Source of the DNA: Gammaproteobacteria bacterium
GTDB taxonomy: Bacteria > Pseudomonadota > Gammaproteobacteria > UBA4575
Assembly: GCA_028281205.1 (NCBI GenBank)
Contig: JANQKJ010000056.1
Location: forward strand, 1 to 13,136
Direction of reading: 5' to 3'
Length of the DNA stretch: 13,136 bases
The position numbers and the translations under genes are program-made. The first letter of the stretch is position 1; the number at the start of each line of letters is the position of its first letter. Below, one piece after another: positions 1 to 7,947 of this stretch. Below the pieces are notes generated by a model. That model searched no databases. It saw only the letters and a program-made list of their open reading frames with translations, and was not told the DNA's origin.

Positions 1-464
1 GAAAAGTAGAGAACTTACTAAAGAGACTAGTTTTTTAGGTGGTATTAACAGTGGTTAGCAAAGAGTCTATTGCGAACCTCAAAGACAAAGTGTCGCGACA
101 TTAATTTGTCATACGTCTCTAAGCTAAATTTGGCGAAATAACTTGCTAAGTTTCAGGGTCTTACAGATCAAAGGTGTACCGAAATTTCGAATCCCTGTCT
201 CTCCGCCACCTAGTCTTGTCTCTGTGTAGAGACGCTAAAATTCATCGCAAAAGTGCCTATTTCTGCTGTGTTTGCGCGATTAACAATGAAAGAACCCGCA
301 CCGAATTACTCAACTAACAAGGTTTTATACCCAAAGTACTCTTTCGGGAAAATTCCGGTCCACTTTCGTGTTAACTATTGCTTTCATCAAGCATGAAGTT
401 AATTTCTATTTATAAAATATGATGTCTGCTATCGGTGCGTAAGTAGTCATTAAATTTTATTGAA
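1..464. other. Gene-free left edge
   Basis: I see no convincing open reading frame on either strand here. The stretch holds a tRNA-Ser 3'-end fragment at 186-208 and a perfect 6-bp hairpin at 218-233 (GTCTCT, loop GTGT, AGAGAC). That hairpin has no T-tract on either side, so it is not a typical intrinsic terminator. The rest is AT-rich with no recognisable element. If the tRNA fragment is an integration scar, the integrated element would lie to the left and the original chromosome to the right. Confidence 0.6.
186..208 (+). other. tRNA-Ser 3'-end fragment, possible attachment-site scar
   Basis: The sequence reads as the 3' portion of a tRNA: T-loop TTCGAAT (186-192), T-stem 3' strand CCCTG (193-197), acceptor 3' strand TCTCTCC (198-204), G73 and CCA (205-208). 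A G discriminator with an acceptor of this kind is typical of serine tRNAs. The bases just before the T-loop (CGAAA) cannot pair with CCCTG, and no GGAGAGA acceptor partner or cloverleaf lies upstream, so this is not an intact gene. Tyrosine-recombinase elements that integrate into tRNA 3' ends leave exactly such duplicates. A chance match or decayed tRNA is the alternative. Confidence 0.5.
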
Positions 465-1073
465 TTAGTATGAATCGATAAGCACACTAAATTTATTGAC
501 GACTTTTTTTGCATATGAATCGATTTCAGATTGCTTGGGTTTTTTCAATATCCCAACTAACGATTTCATATGCCATTCGTTATTTAACATACTTGTAAAC
601 AATACTGCATTTAATTTTGGTTCTGGTATACCTCTGCTTTCAAAGTATTTTGCTATGTTGCTAAAAACCTTGTCAGGCCCACTTTCATAAAATAATTTCG
701 CAATTTTCTTATGTGTTCTACCTTCGCCAATAACAACTCTAAACATGTCAATAACATCAGTATCAAGTATGAGATTCAAAAAATGCATGGCAATCATATA
801 TAGATCGTCTTCAAGATCGCCTGTAAAATCAAAGGGTTTATCTTTAAATTCATAACTACTGACTTTCTCCGTTATTACCGCACTATATAAATCATCTTTT
901 CCTTTAAAGTGAGAATAAAGAGTCTGTTTTGAAACGCCAGCTTTCTCAGCGACTGCATTCATAGAAGTCGCGTTCAGACCTTTAGACAAAAATAAGCAAC
1001 TCGCAGCCTCAAGAATTACTTTAGCTTTTGCAGGATCTTTTGGACGTCCTCTTACTGGTATTTTGTGCTTCAT
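465..1073 (-). CDS. TetR/AcrR-family repressor, AefR-like
   Basis: A 202-residue cytoplasmic DNA-binding regulator. Residues about 16-62 form the TetR N-terminal domain, with the helix-turn-helix at about 35-56 (core AVAEKAGVSKQTLYSHFKGK, the family signature). The C-terminal part, with its FRVVIGEG and NNEWHMKSLVG stretches, resembles the AefR-like ligand-binding domain. The length is normal for the family. The ATG at 1071-1073 has a weak purine-rich TGAGA upstream. The gene diverges from an RND efflux operon, the classical arrangement of a local repressor that responds to a pump substrate. Two operator-like boxes lie between the genes, and its own promoter overlaps one of them, so autorepression is likely. 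The family assignment is strong. The target and ligand are inferred. Confidence 0.93.
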   Translation of the reverse strand: MKHKIPVRGRPKDPAKAKVILEAASCLFLSKGLNATSMNAVAEKAGVSKQTLYSHFKGKDDLYSAVITEKVSSYEFKDKPFDFTGDLEDDLYMIAMHFLNLILDTDVIDMFRVVIGEGRTHKKIAKLFYESGPDKVFSNIAKYFESRGIPEPKLNAVLFTSMLNNEWHMKSLVGILKKPKQSEIDSYAKKVVNKFSVLIDSY

Positions 1074-1101
1074 ATTTATATCTCATTGATTTATAAGTCT
1101 A

Positions 1102-1131
1102 ATTATAATACTAGACCGTACAGTTTGACAA
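1102..1131 (-). promoter_or_regulatory. Promoter of the TetR gene
   Basis: Read on the minus strand, a -35 hexamer TTGTCA (1131-1126) is followed after 18 bp by a perfect -10 TATAAT (1107-1102), about 30 bp upstream of the ATG. Its -35 box overlaps the -35 box of the divergent efflux promoter, and operator-like box 1 fills its spacer, so one bound dimer could block both promoters. Confidence 0.6.
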
Positions 1132-1132
1132 T
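1113..1132. promoter_or_regulatory. Operator-like box 1
   Basis: The 20 bp starting AGACCGTACAGTTTGACAAT recur 40 bp downstream with only three differences, all C/T transitions. The core AGACCGTACAGTTT is an imperfect palindrome centred on GTAC (10 of 14 positions symmetric), and the left half preceded by T (TAGACC) resembles half-sites of TetR-family repressors such as NemR. The box covers the -35 region of the efflux promoter and the spacer of the TetR promoter. It is probably the binding site of the adjacent TetR protein. Confidence 0.65.
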
Positions 1133-1152
1133 ATATTTTTTGCCTATATAAT
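1125..1152 (+). promoter_or_regulatory. Consensus sigma-70 promoter of efflux operon 1
   Basis: TTGACA (1125-1130) and TATAAT (1147-1152), both perfect hexamers, are separated by 16 bp. Transcription would start near 1159, inside operator-like box 2. A promoter this strong, framed by two operator boxes, fits an operon that is normally repressed and fully expressed when the repressor is released. The short leader also argues against translation starting at the TTG at 1165. Confidence 0.75.
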
Positions 1153-1172
1153 AGACCGCATAGTTTGATAAT
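1153..1172. promoter_or_regulatory. Operator-like box 2
   Basis: A second copy of the box (AGACCGCATAGTTTGATAAT), exactly 40 bp downstream of the first and directly after the -10 hexamer, covering the predicted transcription start. It is less palindromic than box 1 but keeps the outer AGACCG and AGTTTGA halves. The spacing is close to four helical turns, which would put two bound dimers on the same DNA face. Confidence 0.6.
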
Positions 1173-1191
1173 TATTGGTGGAACAAAGGTC

Positions 1192-2370
1192 ATGGATTCT
1201 AATCACAAAAAATTGATGAATGGCTCTCGAATGTTACTGGCATTCATGAGCTTCATAGTATTTATTTTAGCTTTGCTGGTTACGGGAAGTAAGCAACCTT
1301 TCGGTATTGCTCGAGCTAGTGAGTCGATAACACCTTCACAGGTTGTATCCACTGGGTTGGTTAAATATCAAGATGAATATTATCTTGAGCGTGCTTTTAT
1401 TGGGCAAGTGGAGCCAAATCAATTAAGTGACCTTGGTTTTGAATTAACAGGGCTACTGAATGTTATTAATTTTGAAGAAGGTGATCTTGTTAAAAAGGGT
1501 GACATTATCGCAGTTCTTGATACTGATAGATTAGTTGCTCAGCAAAGTGAGGCCCGCGCAAACTTAGCCAAAGTTATAGCAGATGCAAGGCTTAAAGAGT
1601 CTACTCTTGTAAGAACAATTAAAGCGTTTGAAGGTAAAGCAGTTTCCGCTCAAGAGCTGGATCAGGCAAAAGAAGATAGGGAAAGTGCAATTGCCTTAGT
1701 GAGTGTTGCTAAATCACAATTAGACAGTATTACTGTTGATATTAATAAATCATCACTGATTGCTCCATTTGATGGAACCATTGTTAAAAAGTTTATTGAT
1801 GTGGGTACAGTAGTTAGGCAAGGGCAAACTATTGCGGAATTACAAGAGAATAAGAATTTTGAGGTAAGAATTGGCATCAGTAACAATTTAATTAACTCTG
1901 TTCAACTCGGTGATCAAAAAAATTTACTAATCAACTCAAATGAATATTTAGGAATAGTATCTGCAAAGTTACCTAGTCGTGGGCAAAATCGAACAATTGA
2001 TATTATTCTTGAACTTACAGATACGAATCAATTAAGAGCTGGTGACCTTGCTCGACTTTCATTGAAAAAAACAGTAAACGAGCGAGGATTTTGGGTACCT
2101 CTAACAGCCCTTCGAGAGGGTAAGCGAGGATTATGGTCCATATACATCGCTTCTCATATTCCTAATAAAGTGAATCATGCATCTAACTTAGAGGCAACAC
2201 ATTTTATTGAACGAAGAACAGTAATTGTTGAGCATATAAATGAAAGCAGTGCTTATGTTTCAGGTGCAGTGGATTCTGAAGAGCAAATGATAATTGAAGG
2301 GGCACACAAACTTGTCCCAGGCCAATTAGTACGCATTAAGACGTTTGAATCTGACGGGGCATCTGTATGA
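1192..2370 (+). CDS. RND efflux periplasmic adaptor subunit (HlyD/AcrA type)
   Basis: A 392-residue membrane fusion protein that would link the inner-membrane pump to the outer-membrane channel. An N-terminal hydrophobic segment (about 13-31) serves as an anchor or signal. The two lipoyl half-motifs are at about 87-112 (GLLNVINFEEGDLVKKGD) and 187-218 (APFDGTIVKKFIDVGTVVRQG). They flank a helical hairpin at about 114-175 rich in A, K, E and Q. Beta-barrel and membrane-proximal domains follow. I chose the ATG at 1192 because GGTGGA (1177-1182) sits 9 bp upstream. The in-frame TTG at 1165 has no ribosome site and lies only about 6 bp from the predicted transcription start. The stop overlaps the next start as ATGA, indicating translational coupling. 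It is the first gene of a three-gene operon. Confidence 0.93.
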   Translation: MDSNHKKLMNGSRMLLAFMSFIVFILALLVTGSKQPFGIARASESITPSQVVSTGLVKYQDEYYLERAFIGQVEPNQLSDLGFELTGLLNVINFEEGDLVKKGDIIAVLDTDRLVAQQSEARANLAKVIADARLKESTLVRTIKAFEGKAVSAQELDQAKEDRESAIALVSVAKSQLDSITVDINKSSLIAPFDGTIVKKFIDVGTVVRQGQTIAELQENKNFEVRIGISNNLINSVQLGDQKNLLINSNEYLGIVSAKLPSRGQNRTIDIILELTDTNQLRAGDLARLSLKKTVNERGFWVPLTALREGKRGLWSIYIASHIPNKVNHASNLEATHFIERRTVIVEHINESSAYVSGAVDSEEQMIIEGAHKLVPGQLVRIKTFESDGASV

Positions 2371-5300
2371 ACATCTCAACTAAGAATCATATAAGCACTC
2401 TGTATTTTAGAAACGGATATTTATTATGGCTAACTGTAATCATACTATTAATTGCAGGCTTGTCCGCGATTACTAATCTCCCTCGTTTAGAGGATCCAAG
2501 AATTACTCAGCGTGGTGCAACGATACTTACTTTTTTACCAGGTGCCTCTGCAGATCGTGTAGAAGCACTTATCAATGAAAAGATTGAGGATGCACTTGAA
2601 GAGATTTCGGAAATTAAAACTATTGAATCTACGGCGCGCTCTAATGTCTCGAGCATTTCGATTGAACTCCAAGATTCTATCACTGATGATACAAATGAAG
2701 AGATTTTTTCAAAAATAAGAAGCCGACTACAAAATGTTGAAGGAGAGCTTCCAAGCGGTTCAACAATACCTTTTTTAGATGATGAACGAGGTGCGATAGC
2801 GTATTCCTTAATTGTAGGTCTTTCATGGAAAAATTCCCTTGATGGTTCTTTAAATATCTTGCAGCGCACTGCGCTAGATTTAAAAGACAGAATGCTAAAT
2901 ACACCAAATACTGAATTAGTGCGTGTTTTTGGTGATATCAGTGAAGAAATCACCGTTACACCAGATCAAGGTGAAATCGCATCTCTTAACCTGACACCAA
3001 GAGATATCGCAGAACTTATACAAAACTCAGATAGTAAAGTATCTTCGGGTCAGTTGCGAAGTAATAACCAAGACTTAAGAATAGAGGTAACAGGAGCTCT
3101 AGACAGTGTTTCTAGAGTTAAAGACATTCCGGTAACCTCCAGTGAAAGTGGCACAATGATCCGCTTAGGAGATATTGCTGATGTCTCAAGAAATTACAAA
3201 GAACCGTCTGACCAATTAGGATTCAAGGATGGAAATAATATAATTTATGTTGCTGTACGTTCTGAAGAAAATGTCAGATTAGATAAATGGAATAAAAATA
3301 CTCAAAAAGTTCTAACAAATTATAAAGTTGAATACGATAGTCATTTTGATATCGAAAGCATATTTATACAAAATAATTATGCTGAAGATCGGCTAAATGG
3401 TTTAGTTGCTAATCTTATTGCTGGTGCATTGATCGTAGTATTCATTGTTTTCCTGATAATGGGTTGGAAAGCTGGGCTCGTGGTTGGGGCTGCTTTACCA
3501 CTATCTGCAGCGGGTGCATTGTTCTCATTGAATTTTTTTAATGAGGGTATTCATCAAATGTCGATCTTTGGAATGATCATCGCGATTGGGCTTTTGATAG
3601 ATAGTGCAATTGTAATGACAGATGAGATACGCAAGCAGATTCATCGTGGTGTTGAACGAATTAAGGCAATGGAGAATGCAATTCGCCACTTATTCGTTCC
3701 ACTTCTAGCGTCAACGTTCACCACGATTTTAGGGTTTATGCCCATATTTTTATTGCCTGGTAATGCGGGTGATTTCGTAAGTCCTATTGCTATCAGTGTT
3801 GTGATGGCACTTGGTTTCTCATTCTTTTTGGCAATGACAGTAATTCCATCACTAGCAACACGATTTACCCATTACCATCAACCTACTGAAAAGCGCCAAT
3901 GGTGGCATACAGGGTTATCCAAACCTAAAGTCTTTGAAGATATTAAATCAATTATGCAAATAGTAATGAGAAAACCACTGACATTTGCCGTGGTAGCTAT
4001 GGCACCAGCGTTATTTGGATTTGCACTTATAAGTACTATGGATATAGAGTTTTTCCCGCCAGGTGATAGAGATATGTTTGAGATTCAGGTTTGGACCTCT
4101 AGCGATAGCTCGATACATCATACACATGAAGTCATAAGAGAAGCTGACTCGCTGTTGAAATCACTTGACGGAATTGAGAAATCATACTGGTTGGTTGGTG
4201 CTTCAATACCTCCTGTTTATTACAATCAAATACCTACACAAGATAATAACAACGCTTATGCTCAAGCAGTTGTAGTTGCCCAAGATCCTACATTAGCTAC
4301 AAAATTAATTGTCAAAGTGCAAAATATTCTAAATAAGGAAATTCCGGAAGCAAAGTTTATTGTTAAACGATTTGCTCAAGGCCCACCTACTGAGGCGCCT
4401 ATAGAATTTAGAGTGCTTGGTCCAAATCTGGATACATTGCGAAACCTTGGTGAAAATATAAGAGGTGTAATGCACCGTTTTCCAGAAGTAGCACATAGCC
4501 GAGCAAGTATCGAGGGTGGTGAGGCAAAGCTTTGGTTAAATGCTGATGAAATTGAGGCCGAATTTGTTGGCCTTTCACTGCGTGATATTGCCGATCAGTT
4601 AGAGGGAAGTCTTGAGGGCTATTCTGGCGGGTCAATTTTAGAAGGTGTCCAGGAGTTACCTATAAGAGTGCGTCTAGAACAAGATTATCGTAATACGACA
4701 AATAATATTGCAAGCGTCTTATTAACATCAAACAATATGCAAGGTTGGCTACCAAGTAGTTCATTGGGTGAAATAGAATTGAGACCAGAACTACCTGAAG
4801 TGACACGTTATAATGGCCAGAGAGTAAATAACATCTATGGTTTTATTACTCCCGATGCCACAGCTGTATCAATTGCAAATTTGATTTTGAAAGATATTCA
4901 TCAATCTGTATCAATACCTGATGGATATTCAATTGAAGTAGCTGGAGATTCTGAAAACCAGTCTGACGCAATCGGAAATTTACTAATTTATGCACCAATA
5001 CTTGTGGCAATGATAGTCGCTACTCTTGTACTGACATTTCAAAGTGCCGCCTTAGCGACCATTGTTGGATTAGTTGGATTTCTCTCTGTAGGTTTAGGTA
5101 TGTTGGCATTGAAAATTGCTGGTTATCCACTTGGCTTTAATCCACTAATCGGTAGCATTGGCCTAGCAGGAATTGCGATTAACGACACTATAGTTGTACT
5201 TGCGGCAATATTGGCGAATGAAAAAGCCAAGTTGGGTGATGTTGATGCAATCATTGATGAAACATTTGGATGTGGCAGACATATACTTTCAACTACTTTC

Positions 5301-5495
5301 ACTACTATCGGTGGATTCATACCATTGCTTATATTCTCAGGTGGATCATTTTGGCCGCCTTTATCAGTAGTGATTGCAGGAGGAATTGGTTTTTCTCTAA
5401 TTCTTGCGATGTTTTTTACACCGCTAGCTTACAAAGTCTATGCAGGTATTAAGTATCGCAGCCTGACCACTTTTTCTCAGGAGCAAATAGTATGA
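2367..5495 (+). CDS. RND efflux pump, inner-membrane permease (AcrB/HAE1 superfamily)
   Basis: At 1042 residues it has the full length of a proton-driven RND exporter. The order is TM1 (about 15-33), first large periplasmic loop, TM2-TM6 (about 343-515), TM7 (about 538-558), second periplasmic loop (about 560-870) and TM8-TM12 (from about 872). TM4 reads GLLIDSAIVMTDEI: the first Asp of the AcrB Asp407/Asp408 pair is kept (D412) and the second is Ser (S413). TM10 reads GLAGIAINDTIVV: the AcrB Lys940 position appears to be I938, and an Asp is present at 940. Loss of the lysine is known in other RND clades, so it does not imply inactivity. The substrate cannot be read from sequence, but drugs or other hydrophobic compounds are likelier than metals because CusA motifs are absent. 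It overlaps its neighbours by ATGA on both sides. Confidence 0.95.
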   Translation: MNISTKNHISTLYFRNGYLLWLTVIILLIAGLSAITNLPRLEDPRITQRGATILTFLPGASADRVEALINEKIEDALEEISEIKTIESTARSNVSSISIELQDSITDDTNEEIFSKIRSRLQNVEGELPSGSTIPFLDDERGAIAYSLIVGLSWKNSLDGSLNILQRTALDLKDRMLNTPNTELVRVFGDISEEITVTPDQGEIASLNLTPRDIAELIQNSDSKVSSGQLRSNNQDLRIEVTGALDSVSRVKDIPVTSSESGTMIRLGDIADVSRNYKEPSDQLGFKDGNNIIYVAVRSEENVRLDKWNKNTQKVLTNYKVEYDSHFDIESIFIQNNYAEDRLNGLVANLIAGALIVVFIVFLIMGWKAGLVVGAALPLSAAGALFSLNFFNEGIHQMSIFGMIIAIGLLIDSAIVMTDEIRKQIHRGVERIKAMENAIRHLFVPLLASTFTTILGFMPIFLLPGNAGDFVSPIAISVVMALGFSFFLAMTVIPSLATRFTHYHQPTEKRQWWHTGLSKPKVFEDIKSIMQIVMRKPLTFAVVAMAPALFGFALISTMDIEFFPPGDRDMFEIQVWTSSDSSIHHTHEVIREADSLLKSLDGIEKSYWLVGASIPPVYYNQIPTQDNNNAYAQAVVVAQDPTLATKLIVKVQNILNKEIPEAKFIVKRFAQGPPTEAPIEFRVLGPNLDTLRNLGENIRGVMHRFPEVAHSRASIEGGEAKLWLNADEIEAEFVGLSLRDIADQLEGSLEGYSGGSILEGVQELPIRVRLEQDYRNTTNNIASVLLTSNNMQGWLPSSSLGEIELRPELPEVTRYNGQRVNNIYGFITPDATAVSIANLILKDIHQSVSIPDGYSIEVAGDSENQSDAIGNLLIYAPILVAMIVATLVLTFQSAALATIVGLVGFLSVGLGMLALKIAGYPLGFNPLIGSIGLAGIAINDTIVVLAAILANEKAKLGDVDAIIDETFGCGRHILSTTFTTIGGFIPLLIFSGGSFWPPLSVVIAGGIGFSLILAMFFTPLAYKVYAGIKYRSLTTFSQEQIV

Positions 5496-6922
5496 TTCAA
5501 AAAATAATCATATTAATAATTCTCATCATAGCAATTTCATCCTGTGCATCTGGACCTGACTATGCTAAGCCAGAATTCCATGTGTCTGACTGGATTGAAC
5601 CTTCATCTCAGGAATCTATTAAGGCAAGATGGTGGGAGTCATTTAATGATCCAACATTAAATGCGCTAATAGAAAAAGTACTAAAAACTAATTTAGATAT
5701 AAAAGAAGCAACAGCACGTGTGCGTGAATCACGCGCCTTGAGAGTTAGTGCAAATTCATTGTTAACACCGAGAATTGACTTTGGTGCAGACTATGTCTCA
5801 AATCAAGCTAGCTTAAATGAAGCTGGTGCAGCACCCACTTTCATTGAAAATGGATTAGTTGATAGACGCATTGATTATTATGATGTTGGTTTTGATTCAA
5901 CTTGGGAAATTGATATTTTTGGTGGTAATCGTCACAGAGTTGAAGCAGCTTCAGCAAGATTGGAAGCAAGTATTGCCTCACGTCGAGATGTGGTATTGAG
6001 TGTACTTGCAGAAACAGCAAGAAACTATATTGAACTTAGGGGAACACAAAAAAGATTAAAGATTCTTAAGAAGAATATTGAAATACAAAATGAAACGCGT
6101 CAGATTATAAAAAAGAAATATGATTCAGGTTTAGCTAGAGAAGTTGAATTTCTGCGTGCAGAAGCACAATATGCTAATTCACGCGCATTATTACCAAATG
6201 TTGAAAGTGCTATAAGAGCTTTATCCTATCAAGTTGCCGTTTTAACAGGGCAACAACCTGTGAATGTCTATCAAGAATTTTTGAAAGTAGATTCTGAACC
6301 TAGGCCGGACAGAATTATATCTTTGGGTATAAAGTCAGATATTTTACGACGTCGTCCAGATATACAATTAGCGGAACGTGAGTTGGCTGCATCTACAGCT
6401 GATATTGGCGTAGCTGTTGCTGAGCTTTATCCATCATTTAATCTAAATGCAAGCTTTGGATATATCGCGGCAGATAGTGCAGGGGATTTATTTAAAAATT
6501 CTAGTGAGGCGTTGTTGATTACACCATTTATTCGGCTACCGATCTTTAATGGAGGTGATTTGCGATCAAAAATTAAAGTCGCAGAAGCGCGCGAGAGCCA
6601 AGCAGCAATTAATTATGAAATAATAGTATTAAATGCGCTAAAGGAAGCAGAAACATCTATAGTTAATTTTGCTAAAGAACAAGAAAAACAAATAAGGTTA
6701 GAGGAGGCAGTTCATTCATTACAGAATTCTTTGGTTTTGACAAAAACACTTTACAATACAGGACTCACAGATTTTATTAATGTACTAGAAGTTGAAAGGG
6801 ATCTAACGTCAACAGAAGACAATCTTGTTCGATCAGAGACCATGACATTAACGAACCTCGTACGCCTGTATAAATCACTTGGGGGTGGATGGGAGGTTTT
6901 TGAAAAGCAATCACAAACTTAA
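5492..6922 (+). CDS. Efflux outer-membrane lipoprotein channel (NodT/OprM family)
   Basis: A 476-residue TolC-like outer-membrane factor completing the tripartite pump. The N-terminus is a lipoprotein signal with lipobox ISSC, lipidated Cys18 expected, followed by the family's early RWWESFNDPTLNALI segment. Two repeated outer-membrane-efflux domains follow. The start of the second carries the NodT signature ILRRRPDIQLAERELAA and a downstream IGVAVAELYPSF. AGGAG at 5479-5483 lies 8 bp before the ATG, inside the end of the pump gene, and the ATGA junction couples the two. The last 12 bp overlap the end of the convergent small membrane-protein gene. No clear intrinsic terminator follows. Confidence 0.94.
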   Translation: MIQKIIILIILIIAISSCASGPDYAKPEFHVSDWIEPSSQESIKARWWESFNDPTLNALIEKVLKTNLDIKEATARVRESRALRVSANSLLTPRIDFGADYVSNQASLNEAGAAPTFIENGLVDRRIDYYDVGFDSTWEIDIFGGNRHRVEAASARLEASIASRRDVVLSVLAETARNYIELRGTQKRLKILKKNIEIQNETRQIIKKKYDSGLAREVEFLRAEAQYANSRALLPNVESAIRALSYQVAVLTGQQPVNVYQEFLKVDSEPRPDRIISLGIKSDILRRRPDIQLAERELAASTADIGVAVAELYPSFNLNASFGYIAADSAGDLFKNSSEALLITPFIRLPIFNGGDLRSKIKVAEARESQAAINYEIIVLNALKEAETSIVNFAKEQEKQIRLEEAVHSLQNSLVLTKTLYNTGLTDFINVLEVERDLTSTEDNLVRSETMTLTNLVRLYKSLGGGWEVFEKQSQT

Positions 6923-7174
6923 TAATGTCCACTTATATGCTAAAAGTGCACCTAAGAAACCTAATAGACCGCCGAATAAAATAAACAATATTGCGGTTAT
7001 TAAAACTTGAAACTGATTTCCATACGATTGGATAGGAGATAATAGATAACAAATTACATAGGCTATTAATCCAGTATATAGCCCACAAAGTGATTTACTT
7101 GAAGAAGATATGAGACCTCCAACAAATCCTCCGCCCAATACAGGAACCACTAAATACAATATAGTAGTCCACAT
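6911..7174 (-). CDS. Small hydrophobic membrane protein, function unknown
   Basis: I do not recognise this gene. From the ATG at 7172-7174 it encodes 87 residues with about three membrane segments (about 3-22, 30-46, 55-80). Glycine-rich helices such as VLGGGFVGGLISSSS and FGGLLGFLGALL resemble small integral proteins with GxxxG packing. An in-frame TTG at 7225 would add 17 hydrophobic residues. Neither start has a good Shine-Dalgarno, and this lowers confidence. The gene runs against the efflux operon, overlapping its last 12 bp tail to tail, and is divergent from the NnrU-family gene. The glycine-patterned helices argue for a real gene, but a chance hydrophobic frame in AT-rich DNA remains possible. 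Confidence 0.5.
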   Translation of the reverse strand: MWTTILYLVVPVLGGGFVGGLISSSSKSLCGLYTGLIAYVICYLLSPIQSYGNQFQVLITAILFILFGGLLGFLGALLAYKWTLLSL

Positions 7175-7239
7175 ATCATGCAATACTGGAATAAAGAAAA
7201 TAAACTTAATAACTGCAAATCGCAAAAAAAGGAGAACTG

Positions 7240-7806
7240 ATGATTTGGTTAATACTTGGTGTTGTCATTTGGAGCTGCATCCATTTTATTCCCACTTTGG
7301 GACAGCCTTTTCGTCAAAAACTGATTAATAGTATTGGTAACATACCTTATCAAATTGTATTTGCACTCATTGTTCTCTTATCGATAGGCTTGATAGTTAT
7401 CGGGTGGCGCTCGACGCCACAGGTGACACTCTATCAATTACCTAATTGGAGTGGAATAGTCAGTTTTGTATTGATGATAATTGCGTTTGTATTGTTCATC
7501 TCTAGCAATAGTCAAACAGCAATCAAAAGATATATTCGTCACCCTCAATTAATGTCTATAGTGATTTGGTCTATCAGTCATCTGATAACCAATGGCAGTA
7601 CACGTGCATTAATTTTATTTGGTGGTCTTGCCCTATGGGCATTAATTGAGATGCCACTGATAAATGCGCGAGAAGGTACTTATACGAAACCTGATGCACC
7701 TGGGTTTAAGGCTGAACTAAAGGTTCTCATTATAAGCGCTGTAGTTTTTATAGTCGCATTATTATTGCATCCATATTTTGCAGGAGTTTCTGCGATACCG
7801 CGTTAA
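7240..7806 (+). CDS. NnrU-family integral membrane protein
   Basis: A 188-residue inner-membrane protein with about five hydrophobic segments (about 1-16, 36-55, 68-88, 105-135, 155-180). Family features are the early His15 in WSCIHFIPTL, the RHPQL motif with His101, and His114 in ISHLITNGSTR. NnrU was named from nitric-oxide/denitrification loci, and plant and cyanobacterial zeta-carotene isomerase (Z-ISO), a heme protein, belongs to the same superfamily. The conserved histidines could therefore be heme ligands, though this is inference. GGAG at 7231-7234 lies 5 bp before the ATG. No denitrification or carotenoid genes are visible nearby, so the physiological role is open. A repeat hairpin begins directly after the stop codon. 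Confidence 0.85.
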   Translation: MIWLILGVVIWSCIHFIPTLGQPFRQKLINSIGNIPYQIVFALIVLLSIGLIVIGWRSTPQVTLYQLPNWSGIVSFVLMIIAFVLFISSNSQTAIKRYIRHPQLMSIVIWSISHLITNGSTRALILFGGLALWALIEMPLINAREGTYTKPDAPGFKAELKVLIISAVVFIVALLLHPYFAGVSAIPR

Positions 7807-7833
7807 TGACCGCTTTTGCGCCGAAAGCGGACA
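7807..7833 (+). repeat. Solitary copy of the TGACCGC hairpin repeat
   Basis: A 27-bp hairpin starting on the base after the NnrU-family stop codon. Arms TGACCGCTTT and AAAGCGGACA pair at 9 of 10 positions around loop TGCGCCG. It closely matches the first hairpin of the two larger repeats at 9227 and 10999, but lacks their downstream 110 bp. It could stabilise the 3' end of the NnrU-family mRNA. It has no T-tract and so is not a typical terminator. Confidence 0.75.
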
Positions 7834-7947
7834 CTCAGAATCTAAATAGAATGCTGACTTTAAAAAATACTACTTATTATCTAGACATCCCTGTCAGTAA
7901 TCTCTTCTCCTATCTATATCACAAGAGTACTATTAGGAGGTTATAAT

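Noticed and set aside
1..210. Possible 3' part of a transfer-messenger RNA
   Set aside because: The end resembles a tRNA-like domain, but there is no recognisable tag-peptide reading frame, no pairing T-arm and no matching acceptor strand. A tRNA-Ser 3' fragment explains the match better.
218..233. Perfect hairpin as an intrinsic terminator
   Set aside because: The stem is only 6 bp and neither flank carries a T-tract on the relevant strand.
1165..1191. TTG start extending the first adaptor by 9 codons
   Set aside because: It has no Shine-Dalgarno and lies about 6 bp from the predicted transcription start. The ATG at 1192 has GGTGGA at good spacing.
2507..2953. Long minus-strand frame inside the RND pump gene
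   Set aside because: It is a low-complexity Ser-rich mirror of the well-supported pump coding sequence with no family features. The frames at 1662-1886, 4408-4635, 5123-5320, 9435-9767, 9856-10077 and 11821-12165 are also shadows.
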